Shown: positions 1-6,836, counted from the first letter of the stretch. The stretch is DNA of 8,726 nucleotides from Sulfurimonas sp. (GCA_015487435.1 WFPU01000055.1:1-8726); one strand, 5' to 3'. Notes: generated by a model not told the origin, from the letters alone. Translations and numbers: made by a program.

Positions 1-1
1 C

Positions 2-14
2 ATAAATGCAATTT
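2..14. repeat. Possible left inverted repeat of the IS30 remnant
   Basis: The 13 bases ATAAATGCAATTT are the exact reverse complement of 367-379, at the far end of the transposase remnant. The placement, about 75 bases before the transposase start, fits the left end of an IS30-type element. The match stops at base 1, so the true end may lie just outside the window. A 13-base AT-rich match could also be chance. Confidence 0.4.
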
Positions 15-89
15 TCTTAGAAGTAAGTGAAGAAGGAGTTAACTGAAAATAATTTATCCTTTTTTCGCCAAAAAGAAAAAAAATTATTT

Positions 90-386
90 ATGAAAAAGTT
101 CAAATAGCTAACCCTAAAAAAACGATATCAAATATCACCTTACAAAGAAGCAGGATATACACAAAAATATATAGCAAATTTACTAGGGGTAGCAGAGTCT
201 ACCATCTCAAGAGAGTTACAGCGCAACTCTCTTGAAGGTCAAAAGAAAGCAGATTGGATTCATTCAAGACAGACTCAACAACAGACCGAGAAAGCCCCTT
301 GCTTTAAAACTCCTGCTCAAGTTTTTATGCTAGAGTTTCAAAAGTAATGGCTGCATAGTTGGCTAGAAATTGCATTTATTGGTTGA
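90..386 (+). pseudogene. IS30-family transposase remnant, internally deleted, with nonsense codons and a frameshift
   Basis: Only the two ends of an IS30-family transposase (DDE recombinase that moves its own element) remain. Reading from ATG 90 gives MKKFK, a TAG stop at 105-107, then LTLKKRYQI and the helix-turn-helix segment YTQKYIANLLGVAESTISRE, which resembles the N-terminal DNA-binding domain of IS30 transposases. From about 250 a second frame reads QIGFIQDRLNNRPRKPL, the family's C-terminal signature. At 300-303 one base seems to be lost (GGC TTT became GC TTT), and FKTPAQVF continues in the first frame. A TAA at 345-347 is followed by further open codons to TGA 384-386, probably the original end. 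Both in-frame stops could be CAA or CAG glutamine codons changed by C to T. The catalytic core of about 200-250 residues is missing, with the junction near 225-250. It cannot encode an active enzyme. Confidence 0.85.
367..379. repeat. Possible right inverted repeat of the IS30 remnant
   Basis: AAATTGCATTTAT is the exact reverse complement of bases 2-14. It overlaps the last codons of the transposase remnant, close to the expected right end of an IS30-type element. If real, the relic is about 380 bases long. The flanking tRNA-Leu gene starts some 65 bases further on. No target duplication can be tested because the left flank is outside the window. Confidence 0.4.
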
Positions 387-444
387 ATGGACGATATTTA
401 AAAAATCTTTGTAAATATCTTATTTTTGGGGTTTTGTAAGTAAA

Positions 445-529
445 TGGTGCGGATGAGAGGACTTGAACCTCCACGCCTTGCGGCACCAGATCCTAAGTCT
501 GGCGTGTATACCAATTTCACCACATCCGC
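445..529 (-). tRNA. tRNA-Leu (anticodon TAG)
   Basis: The minus strand folds as a class II tRNA of 85 nt including an encoded CCA. The 5' acceptor strand GCGGATG (529-523) pairs with CATCCGC (455-449), followed by discriminator A and CCA (447-445). The anticodon stem CCAGA/TCTGG encloses loop CTTAGGA, giving anticodon TAG, which reads CUN leucine codons. A variable arm (GCCGCAAGGC) and the T-loop TTCAAGT are present. This is the last gene of the five-tRNA operon. No convincing terminator follows it before the insertion-sequence relic. Confidence 0.95.
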
Positions 530-618
530 ATGTGATACTTTAACATTGTTAAAATAGAAGTGTAATTCTAGCGAACTAATCTTTAAGTTAGCAAAATTTA
601 CAAAAAATCTGTTACTTT

Positions 619-704
619 AATTTCTTTACTTCACAGAAGTAAAAGCTTTAGTGCCACAGCGGCTAGCGAAGTAAAACGGACTAGTTCGTTTTATGTTTTA
701 TAAG
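619..704 (-). repeat. Structured spacer downstream of tRNA-Arg(TCT), copy 1
   Basis: This spacer is related to 825-908, behind the other tRNA-Arg. Shared blocks, on the plus strand, are AATTTCTT (619-626), AAAGCTTTAGTGCC (642-655) and GGCTA (661-665). Two perfect stems are present: TTACTTC/GAAGTAA (626-632 with 636-642) and TAAAACG/CGTTTTA (672-678 with 687-693), plus a small GCC/GGC stem at 653-663. Several stem pairs differ from the other copy by changes on both sides that keep pairing. In the transcript it lies between tRNA-Arg(TCT) and tRNA-Leu. It may be an RNA-processing or stability element; the function is unknown. Confidence 0.6.
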
Positions 705-781
<77 letters not shown>

Positions 782-824
782 ATACAAATCAGTTAAGCTG
801 ATAAATCTAAGTTCAATGTATCCC

Positions 825-908
825 AATTTCTTGCATTTCAATGCAAAGCTTTAGTGCCCAAGTGGCTAATACAGAAAAATGGACCTCGTTCATTTTTCGT
901 AAAATAAG
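825..908 (-). repeat. Structured spacer downstream of tRNA-Arg(TCG), copy 2
   Basis: Second copy of the spacer seen at 619-704. The shared blocks are AATTTCTT (825-832), AAAGCTTTAGTGCC (845-858) and GGCTA (864-868). Its stems are TTGCAT/ATGCAA (831-836 with 841-846) and GAAAAATG/CATTTTTC (874-881 with 891-898), with a small GCC/GGC stem at 856-866. Compared with copy 1, a C-G pair has become T-A next to the loop-closing pair of the longer stem, and an A-T pair has become G-C in the other stem. Pairing is preserved in both cases. The spacers Arg-His (986-1030) and His-Pro (1109-1146) lack these blocks. Confidence 0.6.
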
Positions 909-985
909 TGGTACGCCCGATAGGATTCGAACCTATAACCCTCGGAGCCGAAATCCGAAACTCTATCCAGTTGAGCCACGGACGC
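909..985 (-). tRNA. tRNA-Arg (anticodon TCG)
   Basis: A 77-nt tRNA on the minus strand with encoded CCA (911-909). The acceptor strand GCGTCCG (985-979) pairs with CGGGCGT (919-913). The anticodon stem TCGGA/TCCGA encloses loop TTTCGGC, so the anticodon is TCG, reading CGN arginine codons. The T arm is ATAGG-TTCGAAT-CCTAT. Third gene of the operon; its 3' end (11 identical bases) and following spacer match those of tRNA-Arg(TCT). Confidence 0.95.
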
Positions 986-1030
986 TACTAATTATTTTTT
1001 ATTAAAAGTTTTTATATTTAAATTTATTGA

Positions 1031-1108
1031 TGGGGTGAGATACGGGATTCGAACCCGCGACCCCCGGCACCACAAACCAGTGCTCTAACCAACTGAGCTA
1101 ATCTCACC
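1031..1108 (-). tRNA. tRNA-His (anticodon GTG)
   Basis: A 78-nt tRNA on the minus strand. The anticodon loop TTGTGGT gives GTG for histidine CAU/CAC codons. The acceptor strands GTGAGAT/ATCTCAC are preceded by an extra G at position -1 (1108) facing C73 (1034). This G-1:C73 pair is the identity element of bacterial tRNA-His and confirms the assignment. CCA is encoded at 1033-1031. Second gene of the operon, 38 bases after tRNA-Pro. Confidence 0.95.
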
Positions 1109-1146
1109 ATAAGTAACCTAAATATAAAATATATAGATATAAAAAG

Positions 1147-1224
1147 TGGTCGGGGTGAAAGGACTCGAACCTTCGACCCCCTGGTCCCAAACCAGGTACT
1201 CTAACCAGACTGAGCTACACCCCG
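1147..1224 (-). tRNA. tRNA-Pro (anticodon TGG)
   Basis: A 78-nt tRNA on the minus strand with encoded CCA (1149-1147). The acceptor strand CGGGGTG (1224-1218) pairs with CACCCCG (1157-1151), giving the C1-G72 pair and discriminator A73 usual for bacterial tRNA-Pro. The anticodon stem CCTGG/CCAGG encloses loop TTTGGGA, hence anticodon TGG, which reads CCN proline codons. It is the first gene of the five-tRNA operon, about 35 nt behind the predicted transcription start. Confidence 0.95.
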
Positions 1225-1266
1225 ACCTATTACAAAAACCAAGCGTACGCTGATTAATGAGCCGGA

Positions 1267-1295
1267 ATTATAGTCAATTAGTTACAAAATGTCAA
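1267..1295 (-). promoter_or_regulatory. Consensus sigma70 promoter of the tRNA operon
   Basis: On the minus strand TTGACA (1295-1290) and TATAAT (1272-1267) are both perfect and 17 bases apart. The -10 box is followed by a GC-rich stretch (TTCCGGCTC), a discriminator of the kind found at stable-RNA promoters under stringent control. Transcription would start near 1260 and enter tRNA-Pro. A perfect -35 box stands out here, since the other promoters in the window have only a good -10 box. Confidence 0.85.
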
Positions 1296-1335
1296 TAGTT
1301 TTTTTAGTATATTTTTAAATTAATTAAGATTAGTT

Positions 1336-1344
1336 TGTTACAAT
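1336..1344 (+). promoter_or_regulatory. Possible extended -10 promoter of the AGCS symporter gene
   Basis: TGTTACAAT is an extended -10 motif (TG, one base, TACAAT), 28 bases before the start codon, giving a short leader from about 1351. No -35 box is recognisable. The promoter would be back to back with the tRNA promoter, about 40 bases apart. Confidence 0.4.
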
Positions 1345-1372
1345 TCTTTAATAATCTTTTATAGGAGCTATA

Positions 1373-2824
1373 TTGAGCGAGATTTTTACTAACATAAACT
1401 CTTTTTTGGAATCAATTTTATTTTTTGATATTTTTTTTGGAAGTATAGAGGGTGTAAATATCCCTTTTTTAGTTGCTTGGCTTATTGCAGGTGGTGTTTA
1501 TCTTACCTTTTTAACTAAATTTATTAATCTTAGAATGATGAGACACTCTTTTAATATTTTAAGGGGTAGATACAACACAGCTGATGATGTTGGGTTAATC
1601 TCTTCATTTGGTTCTCTAACAACTGCTCTTAGTGCAACTGTTGGGTTAGGTAATATTGCAGGAGTTGCCCTTGCTGTCGCTATTGGTGGTCCAGGTGCAA
1701 CATTTTGGATGATAGTCGCAGGTTTTTTAGGTATGAGTTTAAAATTTACCGAAGTTACACTCTCTCTGCAATATAGAGAATTTTTAAAAGATGGCACCGT
1801 TATGGGTGGTGCTATGGAGTATCTCTCAAAAGGTTTAGCAAAAAAAGGTTACGCCACTTTTGGTAAAATCTTAGCTGTTATTTTTGCCATTTTTATGATT
1901 GGTGGTGCTATTGGTGGGGGAAATACCTTTCAGGTATCTCAAGCACTAGGCGCTATCTCTCAAGAAATACCTTATTTTCAAGCAAACCCTATGATTTTTG
2001 GAATTATTATGGCAACACTTGTTGGTTTTGTAATAATAGGTGGCGTTAAAAGAATCGCGCATATTACAGAAACACTTGTCCCTTTTATGGCTATTATATA
2101 TATCAGTGCGTCCCTTTGGATACTTGGTGTTAATTTTGACAAAATTGATGATGCTTTTGGAATTATTTTTCATGAAGCGTTTGCAACTAGTGCTATTTAT
2201 GGTGGTATGCTTGGTGCCATGGTGCAAGGTTTTCAAAGAGCAGTTTTTTCAAGTGAAGCAGGAATTGGTTCATCTCCAGTTGCTCACGCTCCTGCTAAAA
2301 CAAAATACCCTGTTAGACAAGGATTAGTAGCACTATATGAGCCATTTATAGATACTGTAGTTATTTGTACACTTACTGCACTTGTAATTATTATAACAGG
2401 AGTTTATACACATGATGGCTCATACTCTGCTTTAATTGAGACGAAGCAAGGAGCAGCATTAACAAGTGCTGCTTATGGAACTGTTATTAGTTGGTTTCCA
2501 ATTATTTTATCTATTAGTATTACACTTTTTGCATTCTCTACTATGATCTCTTGGTCATACTATGGTGAGCGCGCTTGGGTTTATCTTTTTGGCTCAAAAT
2601 TTTCTATAATATATAAATTTATATTTTTATCTTTAACAATAATTGGCACTATTGTAAGTACCTCTATATTAGTAGATTTTAGTTTTATGCTTCTTCTTGC
2701 AATGGCATTGCCAAATATATTAGGACTTTTTATCCTTAGTGGTGATGTCAAAAAGCAACTTGATGATTATCTTAAAAAATTTAAAAGTGGCGAACTTGAC
2801 AAAGAGGCTTTACAAAAAGATTAG
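1373..2824 (+). CDS. Sodium/alanine (AGCS family) amino-acid symporter
   Basis: A 483-residue inner-membrane protein of the alanine or glycine:cation symporter family (Na_Ala_symp), which imports small neutral amino acids, typically alanine or glycine, with Na+. It is almost wholly hydrophobic, with about ten membrane spans between residues 29 and 455 and a charged Lys-rich tail. Family motifs are clear: GLGNIAGVA (91-99), GGPGATFW (105-112), KFTEVTLS (124-131), GGGNTFQ (181-187) and FSSEAGIGSSPVAHA (292-306). The length is usual. The start is TTG 1373, chosen because AGGAG (1363-1367) lies five bases upstream and the N-terminus aligns with the expected first span. It is a single gene, divergent from the tRNAs and convergent with purL, whose stop codon it overlaps by four bases. 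The exact substrate cannot be read from the sequence. Confidence 0.93.
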   Translation: MSEIFTNINSFLESILFFDIFFGSIEGVNIPFLVAWLIAGGVYLTFLTKFINLRMMRHSFNILRGRYNTADDVGLISSFGSLTTALSATVGLGNIAGVALAVAIGGPGATFWMIVAGFLGMSLKFTEVTLSLQYREFLKDGTVMGGAMEYLSKGLAKKGYATFGKILAVIFAIFMIGGAIGGGNTFQVSQALGAISQEIPYFQANPMIFGIIMATLVGFVIIGGVKRIAHITETLVPFMAIIYISASLWILGVNFDKIDDAFGIIFHEAFATSAIYGGMLGAMVQGFQRAVFSSEAGIGSSPVAHAPAKTKYPVRQGLVALYEPFIDTVVICTLTALVIIITGVYTHDGSYSALIETKQGAALTSAAYGTVISWFPIILSISITLFAFSTMISWSYYGERAWVYLFGSKFSIIYKFIFLSLTIIGTIVSTSILVDFSFMLLLAMALPNILGLFILSGDVKKQLDDYLKKFKSGELDKEALQKD

Positions 2825-5040
2825 ATATCTCTCTCAATAACTTTTTTAAATGTATTGAAATAGTTATCTTGTAAAATTTTCATATCCATACTAACATTGT
2901 TCAATGTAAATCTGTCTCCACCAATTATTCCAATTTCTTCACAAGGTAATTCATATTCGGTTAGCATTGCTTCAAAAGCAACACAATTTTCAGGCTTAAC
3001 TTCAACAATAGCGCGACTCATAGATTCTGCAAAAATATCACGATCATCAAGAACACCCATCTCAGAATCGCAACCAAGACCTGAAGTAGCAGCCATTTTA
3101 GCAAGTGCTATAGCTACTCCACCGCTACTAACATCTTTAGCACACTCTAAAAGATGTTTTTTGTTAGCCTCAATAACAAAGTCCCAAAGAGCAAGTTCAT
3201 TTTTATAGTTAATCTCTGGTAAAACTCCTGCAACAGCTCCACAGATTTCTTTCATATAAAGTGATCCACCAAACTCAGATTTTGTTTTGCCTACAAGATA
3301 AAGTGCATTTCCTTTACCTTGAAAAGATGACATTAAAACATTGTTTTGGTCATCATTTACACCAACGGTTGCAATTGATGGAGTTGGAAAAACTGATACA
3401 CCATTTGTTTCATTATATAACGATACATTTCCACCAATTACAGGAGTAACAAGTTCAGCACATGCTTCTTTGATACCTTCACAAGCTTGAGCGAATTGCC
3501 ACATAACTTCTGGATTTTCAGGGTTACCAAAGTTTAAACAATCTGTAATAGCAAGTGGTCTAGCACCGCTCATAGCTACATTTCTACCAGCCTCCATAGT
3601 TGCAGCTGCCGCACCACCTTTTGGATCGATATAGCAAAAACGAACATTACAATCAGCACTCATAGCAAGCGCTTTGCCATTCTCTTTTACACGGATAACA
3701 GAAGCATCAAGCATCCCGCCATTTTTAATAGTGTTTGTTTGTACCATCGAATCATACTGGGTATATATCCATGATTTATCTACAACCTCCATGGACTTTG
3801 TAAGCATCTCAAAAGCATCTAAATTAGATACTCTAGGAAAGTCTCTAATAGTTATATACTTAATTTCATCTAAATAGTCTGGTTTACTCATAGGACGATT
3901 AAGCTCTGGTGCTTCTTCAGAAACTGGGTTAACGGGAACCTCAGCACATTTCTCACCGTGCCAGAAAAGTTCCATATTACCCGTGTCTGTTACTTCACCA
4001 ATTACAGCAACATCTAAATCCCATTTTTCAAAAATATCGATAATTGCTTGTTCGGAACCTTTTTTAGCACACAAAAGCATACGCTCTTGAGATTCTGAAA
4101 GCATGAAGTCATAAGGTGTCATCTTCTCTTCACGAGCTGGAACTTTATCAAGGTGCATAATCATTCCAGATCCAGATCGCCCAGCCATCTCAAAAGAAGA
4201 TGAAGTAAGACCAGCCGCACCCATATCTTGAATACCAACAACATGATCAGTTTTGAAAAGTTCTATACAAGCTTCAAGAAGAAGTTTTTCAGTAAATGGA
4301 TCACCAACTTGAACAGTTGGACGGAGTGACTTTGATTCCTCTGTAAATGAATCAGAACTCATTACAGCACCACCTAGACCATCGCGACCTGTTTTTGCAC
4401 CAACATACATTACAGGATTTCCAATACCCTCAGCAACTCCAAGAAAAATCTCATCCGCTTTACAAATACCAAGATTAAAAGCATTTACAAGAATATTACC
4501 GTTATAACACTCATCAAAACTAACTTCACCACCAATAGTTGGAACACCCATACAGTTACCATAACCACCGATTCCCTCAGTTACACCACGAACTAAGTAT
4601 CTCTGATGTGCGGCAGTTTTGTCATCATTTAGTATATTACCAAATCTTAAAGAGTTTAGTGAAGCAACAGGGCGAGCACCCATTGTAAACACATCACGCA
4701 TAATTCCACCAACACCGGTAGCTGCACCTTGATATGGCTCAATAAAACTTGGATGATTGTGTGATTCCATCTTAAATACAGCTGCATAACCATCGCCAAT
4801 ATCAATTACTCCAGCATTTTCACCTGGACCTTGAATAACCCATGGAGCTTTTGTTGGAAAACCTTTTAAATGAACTTTTGAAGATTTGTATGAACAATGT
4901 TCACTCCACATTGCAGAAAATATACCTAATTCAACAAGATTTGGCTCACGCTTTAAAATCTCTTTTATGTGAGTGTAATCTTCTTGAGAAAGCTTGTGGT
5001 TTGCTAATTGTTCTTCGATGTTTTCTAATTGTTGGTTCAC
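2821..5040 (-). CDS. purL: Phosphoribosylformylglycinamidine synthase subunit PurL
   Basis: PurL makes formylglycinamidine ribonucleotide from FGAR, ATP and ammonia, the fourth step of purine synthesis, in the cytoplasm. At 739 residues it is the small type (B. subtilis-like), which lacks a glutaminase domain and works with separate PurQ and PurS; neither is in this window. Visible motifs are SEHCSYK (46-52, with the presumed active-site His48), GPGENAGVIDIGDGYA (71-86), ESHNHP (92-97), GGYGNCMG (158-165), AKTGRDGLGG (215-224) and QDMGAAGL (271-278). The second half repeats the AIRS-like fold, with YDSMVQTNT (429-437) and GGNVSLYNE (537-545). The start is GTG at 5040-5038 with AGGA (5051-5048) seven bases upstream. 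Stop TAA is at 2823-2821, inside the end of the symporter gene. It appears to be transcribed alone, from the region shared with glnA. Confidence 0.97.
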   Translation of the reverse strand: MNQQLENIEEQLANHKLSQEDYTHIKEILKREPNLVELGIFSAMWSEHCSYKSSKVHLKGFPTKAPWVIQGPGENAGVIDIGDGYAAVFKMESHNHPSFIEPYQGAATGVGGIMRDVFTMGARPVASLNSLRFGNILNDDKTAAHQRYLVRGVTEGIGGYGNCMGVPTIGGEVSFDECYNGNILVNAFNLGICKADEIFLGVAEGIGNPVMYVGAKTGRDGLGGAVMSSDSFTEESKSLRPTVQVGDPFTEKLLLEACIELFKTDHVVGIQDMGAAGLTSSSFEMAGRSGSGMIMHLDKVPAREEKMTPYDFMLSESQERMLLCAKKGSEQAIIDIFEKWDLDVAVIGEVTDTGNMELFWHGEKCAEVPVNPVSEEAPELNRPMSKPDYLDEIKYITIRDFPRVSNLDAFEMLTKSMEVVDKSWIYTQYDSMVQTNTIKNGGMLDASVIRVKENGKALAMSADCNVRFCYIDPKGGAAAATMEAGRNVAMSGARPLAITDCLNFGNPENPEVMWQFAQACEGIKEACAELVTPVIGGNVSLYNETNGVSVFPTPSIATVGVNDDQNNVLMSSFQGKGNALYLVGKTKSEFGGSLYMKEICGAVAGVLPEINYKNELALWDFVIEANKKHLLECAKDVSSGGVAIALAKMAATSGLGCDSEMGVLDDRDIFAESMSRAIVEVKPENCVAFEAMLTEYELPCEEIGIIGGDRFTLNNVSMDMKILQDNYFNTFKKVIERDI

Positions 5041-5082
5041 AGGTGAATCCTAAAAATTTAATTTTTTGGTTTTTAAAAATGG

Positions 5083-5088
5083 ATTATA
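5083..5088 (-). promoter_or_regulatory. Likely -10 box of the purL promoter
   Basis: The minus strand reads TATAAT (5088-5083) in the context TTTAGATATAATCC, 43 bases before the GTG start of purL. It would start transcription near 5076. There is no convincing -35 box; the upstream DNA is simply AT-rich, as is usual for sigma70-type promoters in Campylobacterota. Confidence 0.5.
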
Positions 5089-5293
5089 TCTAAAAGCTAC
5101 TAATAAAAGTTTTAAACATATCTTTTGCATCTCAAAATAGAGTTATATATCTCATTTTTTACTTCAAGTTTTTATTAAATCTTCTATGAGTATTAATGGG
5201 TATATTAATAAAAATTTACTTTTAAAATAATGCACTTATTTGCTGTAACATGAATATCTTGACCTATAACTTTATGAAACAATATTAGGTAAG

Positions 5294-5322
5294 TGATTAA
5301 ACTTTAATCAATTTTTTTGATT
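5294..5322. promoter_or_regulatory. Overlapping inverted repeats upstream of the glnA -10 box
   Basis: TGATTAA-ACT-TTAATCA (5294-5310) is a perfect 7-bp inverted repeat. Its right arm overlaps a second one, AATCAA-TTTTT-TTGATT (5306-5322). Together they give three TGATT-type half-sites in alternating orientation, ending eight bases before the glnA -10 box, where a -35 element or regulator would sit. This could be an operator for a nitrogen-responsive regulator. The spacing does not fit CRP or FNR. It could alternatively be a weak AT-rich hairpin with a T run. Confidence 0.45.
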
Positions 5323-5330
5323 CCATTAAA

Positions 5331-5336
5331 TATAAT
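5331..5336 (+). promoter_or_regulatory. Likely -10 box of the glnA promoter
   Basis: TATAAT is perfect and gives a start near 5343, about 36 bases before the glnA ATG. A second, weaker candidate, TATACT, lies at 5342-5347. No -35 box is evident; inverted repeats occupy that position. AGGAG at 5367-5371 is the ribosome binding site, seven bases before ATG 5379. Confidence 0.6.
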
Positions 5337-5378
5337 TGAGATATACTATTAGCAATTTAAAATTTCAGGAGAAAATGA

Positions 5379-6809
5379 ATGGGTAAATTTGTTAATAACA
5401 CAGAAGAGTTTTTTGCTTTTTGTGAAGAAAATGATGTTCAATTTGTAGACTTTAGATTTACAGATATTAAGGGTGCATGGCACCATATTAGTTATAGAAT
5501 GAGCGCTGTTAATGCTGATCAATTAGAAAATGGTCTTCCTTTTGATGGTTCTTCTATCGAAGCATGGCAACCAATTAACAAATCGGATATGCTTCTAACA
5601 CCTGATGTAGGTTCTGCATTTTTAGATCCATTTACTGCTGATCCAACTATCATCGTATTTTGTGATGTTTATGACATCTATAAAAAACAAGCGTATGAAA
5701 GATGTCCTCGTTCAATCGCTAAAAAAGCTCTAAAACATGCTGAAGAAATTGGTATCGCTGATGCTGCATACTTTGGTCCTGAAAACGAATTCTTTATGTT
5801 TGATTCTGTAACCTTTGTTGATAACATCAATGAAGCTGGCTATAGAGTTGATACTGAAGAGGGTGAGTGGAACTCAAACAACCCATATCCAGAGATGTAT
5901 AATACAGGTCACAGACCAGGAACTAAAGGTGGTTACTTCCCAGTTGCTCCAACAGATTCTGCTGTAGATATTCGTGCTGAGATGATGCAAGTATTAGAGC
6001 AAGTTGGTCTTGAAGTAGTTCTAGGTCACCATGAAGTTGCACAAGGTCAGCATGAAATTGGTATCGTTTTTTCTGATATCATCGGTGCGGCTGATAATGT
6101 TCAAAAATATAAATATGTTATTAAAATGATTGCTCACCTTAATGGTAAAACTGCTACATTTATGCCTAAACCAATGTTTGGTGATAATGGTAATGGAATG
6201 CATGTACATCAATCGCTATGGAAAGATGGTAAAAACCTTTTCTATGCACCGGGCAACTATGCGAACTTAAGTGAAATGGCACTGAACTATGCCGGTGGTA
6301 TCTTTAAACATGCTGCTGCTGTTTCAGCTTTCACAAATCCTTCAACAAACTCATACAAAAGACTTTTACCTGGGTTTGAAGCTCCTTCAATCTTAACTTA
6401 TTCCTCTCAAAACCGTTCAGCTGCTTGTCGTATCCCTTATGGTGCGGGCGAGAAAGCTACTCGTATTGAGATGAGATTCCCAGATTCAACTGCTTGCCCT
6501 TACTTGGCATTTGCGGTTATGATGCTTGCGGGTCTTGATGGTATCAAAAACAAAACTGTACCTGTTGGTCCAATGGATGAAGATCTGTTTGAATTATCTT
6601 TAAATAAGATTCGTGAAAAAAATATCCCTCAAATGCCTCACACACTTCGTGAAGCACTCGAAGGTCTCATTGGTGACAATGAATTCCTTAAACCAGTATT
6701 TACTCAAGAGTTTATCGATGCATACCAAGAGTACAGATTTGAGCGTGATGTATGGCCGGATGAAGGTCGTCCAACTGCTTACGAGTTCAAAACTACATAC
6801 CAGTGCTAG
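5379..6809 (+). CDS. glnA: Glutamine synthetase, type I-beta
   Basis: GlnA forms glutamine from glutamate, ammonia and ATP in the cytoplasm as a dodecamer, and is the main entry of ammonia into metabolism. The 476 residues are full length. Motifs include DGSSIEAW (56-63), GPENEFF (133-139, metal-binding glutamates), HHEVAQGQHEIG (217-228), NGNGMHVHQS (270-279), KRLLPGFEAP (327-336), NRSAACRIP (345-353) and RIEMRFPD (362-369). The insertion around residues 143-180, ending in HRPGTKGGYFPV, marks the I-beta class. That class is normally switched off by adenylylation of a tyrosine in NLYDLP; here the matching segment is DLFELS with Phe404, so this control is probably absent. A Tyr-to-Phe change here is reported for Helicobacter pylori GlnA. 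ATG 5379 is preferred over the overlapping ATG 5375, which reaches a stop after three codons. Confidence 0.98.
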   Translation: MGKFVNNTEEFFAFCEENDVQFVDFRFTDIKGAWHHISYRMSAVNADQLENGLPFDGSSIEAWQPINKSDMLLTPDVGSAFLDPFTADPTIIVFCDVYDIYKKQAYERCPRSIAKKALKHAEEIGIADAAYFGPENEFFMFDSVTFVDNINEAGYRVDTEEGEWNSNNPYPEMYNTGHRPGTKGGYFPVAPTDSAVDIRAEMMQVLEQVGLEVVLGHHEVAQGQHEIGIVFSDIIGAADNVQKYKYVIKMIAHLNGKTATFMPKPMFGDNGNGMHVHQSLWKDGKNLFYAPGNYANLSEMALNYAGGIFKHAAAVSAFTNPSTNSYKRLLPGFEAPSILTYSSQNRSAACRIPYGAGEKATRIEMRFPDSTACPYLAFAVMMLAGLDGIKNKTVPVGPMDEDLFELSLNKIREKNIPQMPHTLREALEGLIGDNEFLKPVFTQEFIDAYQEYRFERDVWPDEGRPTAYEFKTTYQC

Positions 6810-6811
6810 TA

Positions 6812-6836
6812 TTTTCTCCCCCTCTTTGGGAGAAAA
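6812..6836 (+). terminator. Hairpin after glnA, likely terminator
   Basis: TTTTCTCCC (6812-6820) and GGGAGAAAA (6828-6836) form a perfect 9-bp stem with a 7-base loop, starting three bases after the glnA stop. No T run follows beyond the stem, so it is not a canonical intrinsic terminator. Position and strength still favour termination or 3' end protection of the glnA transcript. Confidence 0.6.

Larger units (their letters stand above)
5041..5378. other. Divergent purL-glnA control region
   Basis: This 338-base AT-rich gap contains no credible gene. It holds a purL -10 box near its left end, a glnA -10 box near its right end, a 7-bp inverted repeat TATTAAT/ATTAATA (5191-5197 with 5204-5210) and the inverted repeats at 5294-5322. 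The middle, about 5110-5290, shows no recognisable riboswitch or RNA gene by eye. The length exceeds what two promoters need, so further regulator sites or a small RNA are possible. Confidence 0.6.

Noticed and set aside
393..419. Stem GATATTT/AAATATC downstream of tRNA-Leu as a terminator
   Set aside because: The stem is 7 bp of nearly pure A-T with a 13-base loop, and no T run follows on the minus strand.
1498..1797. Minus-strand open frame of 99 codons inside the symporter gene
   Set aside because: It lies wholly within a well-supported gene, has no family motifs and no ribosome binding context. The same holds for other internal frames in purL, glnA and the symporter gene.
5041..5120. Purine riboswitch in the purL leader
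   Set aside because: The leader from the predicted start is only about 36 bases, too short for the known purine aptamer, and no aptamer core is visible.
5230..5244. Possible sigma54 promoter (TGCAC-TTAT-TTGCT) upstream of glnA
   Set aside because: The -24 GG is TG, and the distance to the GC of the -12 element is one base short, which sigma54 promoters do not tolerate well.
5294..5322. CRP or FNR site
   Set aside because: The spacing between the TGA and TCA half-sites is 11 bases, not 6, so it does not fit this regulator family.
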